Below are positions 28,301-37,300 of a stretch of DNA of 64,000 bases, piece after piece. The DNA comes from an uncultured Chitinophaga sp. (GTDB lineage Bacteria > Bacteroidota > Bacteroidia > Chitinophagales > Chitinophagaceae), in NCBI RefSeq assembly GCF_946479755.1, contig NZ_CAMLHC010000022.1:62001-126000 (forward strand), in the 5' to 3' direction. The position numbers and the translations under genes are program-made. Position 1 is the first letter of the stretch. Each line of letters begins with the position of its first letter. The notes below the pieces were generated by a model that saw only the letters and a program-made list of their open reading frames with translations, did not search any database and was not told the DNA's origin.

Positions 28301-31300
28301 CCAATGCGGGGCCGGACCAGACCAAGTATAACAACGGCCTCTTCACGATGAGCGCCAATGCGCCGGTTAATGGTACCGGCAGCTGGGCGGTGATAAGTGG
28401 CACCGCTGCTGTGGCAGGCAACAACGATCCCAATACAAACGTGACGCTGCAACCCAATACCAGCGCCACGCTTACCTGGACGATCACCAATGGCAACTGT
28501 CCGCCCTCTGTAGATACCGTAGTGCTGACCTTCAGACGGCAGGCCGATCTGAAAATCACCAAATCAGACGCCGGTAATACCTACAAAACCGGTAGCCCGC
28601 TCGTATATACATTGACGGTAGAAAACCTCGGTCCTTCCGATGTTTCCGGTGCCAGCATACAGGATGTGCTGCCAGCATTGATGAGTAACCCGACCTGGAC
28701 GGCGGTTACCACGGGTACGGGCGTAACAGCAAGCGCTACTTCCGGTAGTGGCTCCCTCATCAAAATAAATGTGAATATTCCCTTCGCTGCAGGCAACAAA
28801 ATAGTAGTCACCGTCAAAGGTACGGTGGCCGCTACCGCCAAGGGCGGGGATGTGATCGAAAATATGGGTGTGCTGGCGTTTCCTGCTGATACGCCGGACC
28901 CTGACCAAAGTAACAATACGTCTACCGTAACCGGTACGGTGCCCAATAATCCGCCTATAGCGGTGAACGATCAATATACCACCCCGCGCGACGTGGCGGT
29001 GAGCGGCAACGTGCTGACCAATGACAGCGACCCCGAAAGCCAGCCACTAACGGTAACGACTACACCCGTTACGCCACCGGCACGCGGACAGGTGGTACAG
29101 CGCGCTGATGGCACGTTTACCTATACGCCCAATCCTGGTTTCACCGGCACAGATTCCTATGTGTACCAGGTGTGTGATAACCAGGGCGCCTGCGCTACGG
29201 CCACTGTTACCATACAGGTAACTGCTGCGGTGACAGATCTTGTGGTGACTAAAACAGCCACGCCGGCCAGCGCTGTGGCTGGTCAACCGCTGACCTATAA
29301 AATTACCATTACCAACAATGGTCCGTCTACCATTCAGCCCAATGAAATCATTACGGTAGCAGACTCCATCCCTGCGGGATTCCTGGCTAATACCTTTACC
29401 CCTTCTGAAGGAACTTATGATGCGGGAAGCCAGCAATGGAAAGGGCTTACCATGCCTGCAGGAAAATCAGTCGTCCTGACGATTGCCGGAAAGGTGGAAT
29501 CACAATTCAGTGGTAGTAGACTCCGTAACGTGGTATACCTGACACCACCGGCCGGAGACATAGATCCGGGCGTTGACAGTGCATCTGTGGTAACGCCGGT
29601 GAGCAGAAGCGTGGAGGTAACGGTAGAAAAAACCGATAATACGCCCTTGTATGTACCGGGTACTACCACGCAGTATAAAATTACTATCGTAAATAAAGGG
29701 CCTTCCGATCTGACCGGGGCTACCTTCCGCGATCCGTTGCCGGCTGGCATCACCGTCGCTTCATGGACAGCGGTGTCTCCCGATGGCGCACAGCCGGCTA
29801 TCTCCGGCAACGGTGCTATTGATCAGCCGCTGAATGTGCCGGCAGGATCGAAGATCGTTTATACGTTAACGTTAAATATTCCCTCCAGCTTCACCGGTGC
29901 GCTGGTGAATACCGCCACCGTAACAGTTCCTGCCGGTTATACAAACATCAATCCTGCAGGCAATACCGCTACAGACACTGATGATCCGGACCTTCAATAC
30001 AATATTACGGTGTCTAAATCCGGCCCGGCGCAGGCCGTGGCGGGAGACAGCATCACCTATCAGCTGCAGATCACAAACAGCGGCCCGTCGGACCTGGTCA
30101 ACGCTACTGTGGCAGATATTTTACCGGCAGCGATCCGGAACGCAGCCTGGACCGTAGCAGTGCAGGGCAGCGCAACCGCCGCCCGTACTTCCGGTACCGG
30201 TAATGTGAATTTCACCGGCAGCATTCCTGCAGGTAGTGGCAACAGTATCCTTGTCACTATCAAAGGGCTCATTAATTCCGCCGCCACCGGCAGCTTTACC
30301 AATACCGCCACCGTCACACCGGCTGGAAAAACACCGGTGTCTTCCAATACTGTAAACACCGTTATCAACAACAGAGCGGGGCTAACCCTCTCCAAAGCCG
30401 GGCCGGCTTCCGGCACCGTCGTAGCGGGCAACAGTATCAGTTATCTCATCAGGCTGACCAACGCCGGTCCTTCTGATGCCAACGGCATCGTACTGCAGGA
30501 TGCTGTTCCTGCCAATATTCAGAATGTTACCTGGAACGTGACTACGCTGGGTACCGCTTCTATGGCGGCAGGTGCACCGATGTCCGGTAGCGGCAATACC
30601 GTAAGGACGACTGTAAATGTTCCTGCCGGTGCGGGCAATGTGGTGGAGGTGCAGGTTAACGGGGACGTGAGCGCCAGTGCCACCGATACGCTGACAAACA
30701 CTGCTTCCGCAACTTTGGCGGGTATTGACACCGCTACAGCCACCAGCAAAACAGCCGTGCTGACGGAACCAGGAATACAGGTACAGAAAGCCGGCCCGGC
30801 GACGGTGAATGCCGGTACCGCCATCGTGTATACGATCAAGGTAGGCAATACCGGCCCGTCTGACGCTGTAAACGCTACGATCACTGATCTTGTAGGCCCT
30901 AACTCCATCCATAATGTCAGCTGGACAGCAACAGCATCCGGCGCGGCAGTGGTGAACAGTGGCACTACCGGCACCGGCAACAGCGTAAGCGTGAATGCCA
31001 ACATTCCCGCCGGCGCTAATAACGAAGTGACCATTACCATTACCGGTACCGTGATGAGCAGCGCCACCGGTAATATTGTCAACACAGCTACGGTGGCGAT
31101 ACCTGGCGAACAACCGGTGAACTCTAATGAGGTGGTGACTGCCATCGCGCAACAGCCAGGGCTGGTGATTTCCAAGCAGGGGCCTGCTAACGCTACGGCA
31201 GGTGGCATACTGTTATATGTGTTGAAACTGACGAATACCGGTCCGTCTGACGCCTATAATGTGGCCTTTGCGGATACCATTGCAGCAGCGGTGCAGAATC

Positions 31301-34300
31301 CGTCTATCAGTGCTACCGCCTTCGGTAACGCGAAAGTGGAATCCAAAGATGTGACCAACAACATAGCCCATGTGATAGCCGATCTTCCGGCAGGAGACAG
31401 TAACTATGTATTAATACTGATAGGAGGTAAAATAGACCCTGCCTTTACGGGGCAGTTCAGGAATCAGGCCACTGCAGATGCCGGCGGCGGACATACCGCT
31501 GTTTCGCCGGTGGTGGTAACTACTGTCAGCAATGTGCCGGCGCTGGAACTGAGCAAGAGCGCACCGGATACCGTAGCCGCAGGGCAATCGCTGACCTATA
31601 CGGTGACTGTAGGCAATCATGGGTTATCTGACGCCCAAGGCGCGGTCATCACCGATGCGGTGCCGGCAGGGCTTACCAATGTGAGCTGGACCGCCACCGC
31701 CGCCGGCCGTGCGGCTGTTACCGCCGGCGCCACCGGTACCGGTAATAATATCCAGGTGACCGGAGATATTCCTACCGGTAACGAACATACGATTTCAATT
31801 ATTATTACCGGCACCGTTTCCCCGTCCTTCACCGGTGTGCTTACTAATCATGCCACCGGAACAGCAGGCGGACAGCCGCCGGTGATGTCTGATACCGTGA
31901 ATACGGTGGTACTCAATAAACCACAATTGCAGATCACCAAGTCTGCTCCCGCCAGCATATCGGCCGGAGGCCAGATCACCTATGTGATCACGGTGACCAA
32001 TGCCGGTCCTTCCGATGCACAGAACGTCAGCATCGCCGATATGGTGGATACAACCGTGCGGCATGTGCAGTGGCAGGCCACCGCTTCCGGCGGCGCAGTG
32101 ATCAACAGTGGTGCTACCGGCAGTGGCAATCAGACGCTGGTAACCGCTAATATCCCTGCCGGCACCGGCAGAGTGGTGGTGACTATACAGGGCACGGTGA
32201 ATCCGGCAGCAGCCGGTACATTGGGCAATGTGGCCACAGCTGGCGTTACCGGTCAACCTGCCGTAGAAACGGAAGTATCCACCCAGGTACACAACAATCC
32301 GCAGATATCCCTCAGTAAAACAGGCCCCGCGCAGATCAACGCCGGTGAACAGATCAGCTACCGGCTGGTAGCCACCAATTACGGTCTGTCTGACGCCCGT
32401 AACCTGAAGATCCAGGACGTAGTGCCACAGCAGATCACCAACGTAAGCTGGACGGCCTCTGTAGCTGCTAACGGCGCTGTGCTGACGGGTAATACCGGCA
32501 CGGGCAACAACATACTGGTGACTGGCAACCTGCCGGCAGGTACTGGTAATCATATATTCGTTGACGTTACCGGCACCGTAGCGCCGGGTTATGCAGGCGT
32601 ACTGCGCAACAGCGGATATGTGGCCATGCAGGCGAAAGACACCGTGCAGAGTGATACCGTAGTAACTACCGTTCAGAATAAACCATCGTTGCAGATTGTG
32701 AAGACAGCGCCGGATACGGTCGCAGCGGGCGGCGCCATCACCTTTACGCTGACGGTGACCAACCCCGGCCCGTCAGATGCTACCAGTGTAACCGTGACCG
32801 ATGCCGTACCGGCATTTGTGCAGAACGTAAGCTGGTCTGCCGAAGCGAAAGGAAGCGCTACGCTGCAAACCACCAGTGGTACGGGCAGCAACAATATCCC
32901 CGTTACCGGTACGCTGCCGGCGGGTGCTGGCAATGCCATCATTATCACTATTCATGGCACCGTAGATCCGGCCTTTACCGGCGATATCCCGAACATGGCA
33001 CAGGCCACTGCCGCCGGTCAACCGCCGGTAAGTTCCAATACGACCACTACACATGTGGTGAAACAAGTGTCACTGGCTGTTATCAAAGCCGGTCCCGACA
33101 GGATCGCCGCAGGAGCACATATCGCCTATTTGATTGGTTTCCGGAACTACGGGCCGTCCAATGCTGCCGGTGTGCAGTTCCGCGATACCGTGCCTGCTGC
33201 CATCCAGAATGTGACATGGGATGTCATTGGTTTAGGTAACACCGTGATAACCGCCGGCCAAAGTGGTACCGGCAACCAGATTGCAGTGACGGCTGATATG
33301 CCTTCCGGCACACCTGTCAGCAGCGCCTTGGTAGTGGTACAGGGCACGGTAGACGCCAGCTATACCGGCCCGGCGCTGGTGAACGTAGCGCAGGTGTCAT
33401 CCGTGGACCAACCAATACCTGCCCGAGATACGGCGGTGACTACCATTTACAACGACGCTAAACTGGATATTGTGAAGAGCGGTCCCGGTAAAGCATTTGC
33501 CGGTGATTCGATAAAATACACCATCCATCTTGCCAATAATGGCCCTTCCGACGCAGTGAATATTGCCATCAATGATGTGGTAGATCCGGCTATCCTGCAG
33601 CCGGTATGGACAGCTACCGCCACCGGTACTGCCAGTGTTAGCACTGCCGGCGGCACCGGTAATGTGACAGTGACCGGGAATATCCCGGTAGGCGCAGGCA
33701 ATGGCATTGATATAACGGTAACGGGCACACTAAATCCGGATTTTACCGGCACCAGCCTGTCCAACACAGCGACAGCTGTCATCAGCGGACAAACACCGGT
33801 ATCCTCTACGGTTAATACCACCGTAGGCCGCAGCGGTAACCTTCGCGTGGTGAAGAGCGCGCCGGGCAGCGCCGCCGCGGGCACTAATATCACCTATGTG
33901 CTGACAGTGCGTAACGCCGGTCCTTCCAACCTGAAAGGTGTCGCTATCCACGATGCGATACCATCAGGCATCCTGCAGGCCACATGGACGGCCGTTTCCA
34001 CAGGACCTAACACCGTGGTGTCTGCAGGCAGCGGTACCGGTAATGTAGACCTGACCGCAGACATGGCTGCCGATACCAGCAGTGTTGTTATCACGGTGAA
34101 AGGAAGAATAGATCCCGCCACTGCCAACGGTACCAATGTCAGCAATACCGTTACAGCGACCCCTCCGGCAGGAGCGGATAATCCGCAGCCGGTCAGCGCT
34201 ACCGCTATCACCGTCGTAAGCCGCCAGGCCGACCTGGTGATCGTGAAATCCGGTCCGGCTAATATCAACGCAGGACAGGACATTACCTATCAGTTGCAGA

Positions 34301-37300
34301 TCACCAACCGTGGGGAATCCGATGTAGACGATGCCGTGATTACGGACGTTGTACCATCCGGCATTATTATCAGTAGCGCCACCGCCACCACCACCGGCAA
34401 TGCCGCCGCCGCTGTGCCGGTGATCACCGGTAACACCATTACCCTCACCGGAGACATCGCTGCCGGTAATGGCAATAGCATCCTGGTCATCATCAAAGGA
34501 ACCGTAGATCCGTCTGCTACCGGCACTATCAGCAACACTGCTACCGTGACGCCACCGGCGGATGTAACAGAAACTATTCCGGCCAATAACAGCAGCAGTA
34601 TCTCTACCGTTATCACCACAGATGTTGGGGTGCAGGTATCCAAATCAGGCCCGGCTTCCGTGAATGTGAACGACCCGATCACCTATAGCATTGTGCTCAC
34701 CAATAACGGTCTTTCCGATGCTACCGGCATTACCATTACAGACGCCGTGCCGGCAGATATTACGGTCAGCAACTGGACCGCCACCGTTACCGGCAACGCC
34801 AGCGTAACACCGGCCAGCGGTACCGGCAATAACATCAGCCTTACGGGTATGCTGGGCGGCAGCAGCTCCGGTACCATCACCATCACGGTGAATGGCACGG
34901 TGAAATCCACAGCTGCGGCTACCATCACGAATACCGTCGTAGTAGAAGCAGGAGGCACCAAAACCAGTTCCGTGGTGACCTCTGTTAACAAGTCTGTAGA
35001 CCTGCGTATCAGCAAGTCAGGCCCGACAGCCATGTTTGCCGGAGAAGCGATAGACTATATACTCACCGTGACCAATAATGGTCCGGCCGATGCCATGGGC
35101 GCCACCATTCAGGACCTGGTGCCTGCCGGTGTAATGAATGTAACATGGACGGCGACCGTAGCCAATGGTGCTGCCGTGACCAGCAACAGCGGTAGTGGCA
35201 ACAACATCTCCCTGAATGCGAACATACCGGCTAACAGCGGAGAAGTGACCATTCATGTAAAAGGTGTTGTAAACCCTGCCTTCACCGGAACACTGGTAAA
35301 CACCGCTACCGCAACGCCTCCGGCAGGGGTGACCGATCCGCTGCCAGCCACCGCTACGGTAAACACCGTGGTGACTGCTGCCACAGGCATCACTATCGTG
35401 AAATCCGGTCCGGCCAATGTACAGGCAGGTAACGGTATCACCTATACGCTGTTGGTCCGCAACAACGGACCATCCGATGCTACCGGCGTTGTTATCCGTG
35501 ATACCATCCCGGCCGGCGTAGCTAACGTAAACTGGCAGGGTGTGGCAACGAATGCCACTATTATCGGCGCGGTTTCCGGTACAGGCAACGTAAACCTGAC
35601 CGCAGATATTCCGGCAGGCGGCACGGTAACGGTGACCATCAACGGTACCACCGATCCGGCGTTCAACGGTACTATCAGCAACCGGGCCGTTGCAGGAACA
35701 ATATTGAGCAACACCGTAGACACCCGTATCAACAATACGCCGGGACTGGTGATTACCAAATCCGGTCCGGCCACCATTGACGCGGGCAGCAATATTTCCT
35801 ATAGTATCTCAGTGGCTAACAACGGCCCGTCTACCGCTGTAGGCGCCACTATCAGCGACGTACTGCCACAGGAGGTGCAAAATGCCACCTGGTCTGCTAC
35901 GGCCGGCAACGGCGCAGCGATCACCGGTGGTAACATTACCAACGGCAGCGGTAATGTGAGCTTCAAAGCAGATATCCCTGCCGGCGGTACCATCATGGTG
36001 ATGGTCAACGGGCAGACAGATGCTGCGGTGACAACCGGTACCATCACGAACGTAGCAGCCGTAACACCGGCCAACGGTGTGCCGGTAACGGATACCGCAC
36101 AAACAATCCTTACACAGTTCAGCAAACTGCGGGTGGTGAAAGCCGGCCCTGACTCCGCTGCCGCGGGCAGCAGGATCGCGTACACCATCGATGTGTATAA
36201 TGACGGTCCATCCGATGCTGTCAATATGCAGATCGCTGATGTGCTGCCAGCGCAGCTGCAACAGGTTACCTGGTCTGCTACTGCCACCGGCGCAGCTACC
36301 ATTAATGGCGGCAACCTGCAGGACCAGCCAGGCAACGTAGCACTAATCGCCAATGTTCCGCAGGGAAGCGGCCATTCCATACATATCATGGTGAGTGGCG
36401 TGTTACAGGCTTCCTTTGCAGCTACCGATACCATCGGCAATACGGCAACGGCTACACTGAATAATATCACTACGCCGTCCAACAGGGTGATTACCATTGT
36501 ATACAACAAAGCATCTGTACAGCTCAGCAAGTCCGGCCCGGCTACCGTAGCCGCCGGCGGGCATATCAGTTACAACCTGGTGTTAAGCAATGGTGGTCCG
36601 AGCGACGCGGCCAATATCCAGGTGAGTGATATACTGCCGCTGCAGCTGCTTAATCCTGTATGGTCTGCTACCGCCTTTGGCGCTGCCGTGATACAGGGTG
36701 GTAACATCTCCAATCAAACCGGTAATGTAGCCCTGACAGCGGGCGTGCCTGCGGGCGCCGGTAACCGCGTCGTGATCACGATAGAGGGAGACACCGATCC
36801 GGCGCTGACAGGTACCGTCACCAACACCGCCAGTTATACTTTCGGCGGCAATACCGTGCCTACTCCGCCGGTGGTAACGACAGTTACTTCAAAGGCGGCG
36901 CTGCAGCTCAGCAAATCCGGCCCGGATACGCTGGCCGCAGGCAGCAGCATTACCTATACGCTGCAAGTCACCAATAGCGGGCCATCCAATGCTACCAACG
37001 TGACCATTGCAGACGTGGTGCCTGCAACAGTCACTAACGTAACATGGACCGCTGCCGCCACCGGTGCGGTGGTTCATGGCAGTGGCAGCGGTACCGGCAA
37101 TAACATCAGCATTAACGCCGATATGCCGGCCGGCAGCGGGCATAGTGTATTGGTGACCGTTACCGGTACCATCGCTTCCAATGCCAGCGGTATCGTGAAG
37201 AATACAGCAACGGTGTCCAACAGCACCGGTGTGGTGGCGCAGGACAGCGTACAGACGCAGCTGGTGCAACTGCCCGGCGTGGTGTTCACCAAGTCCGGCC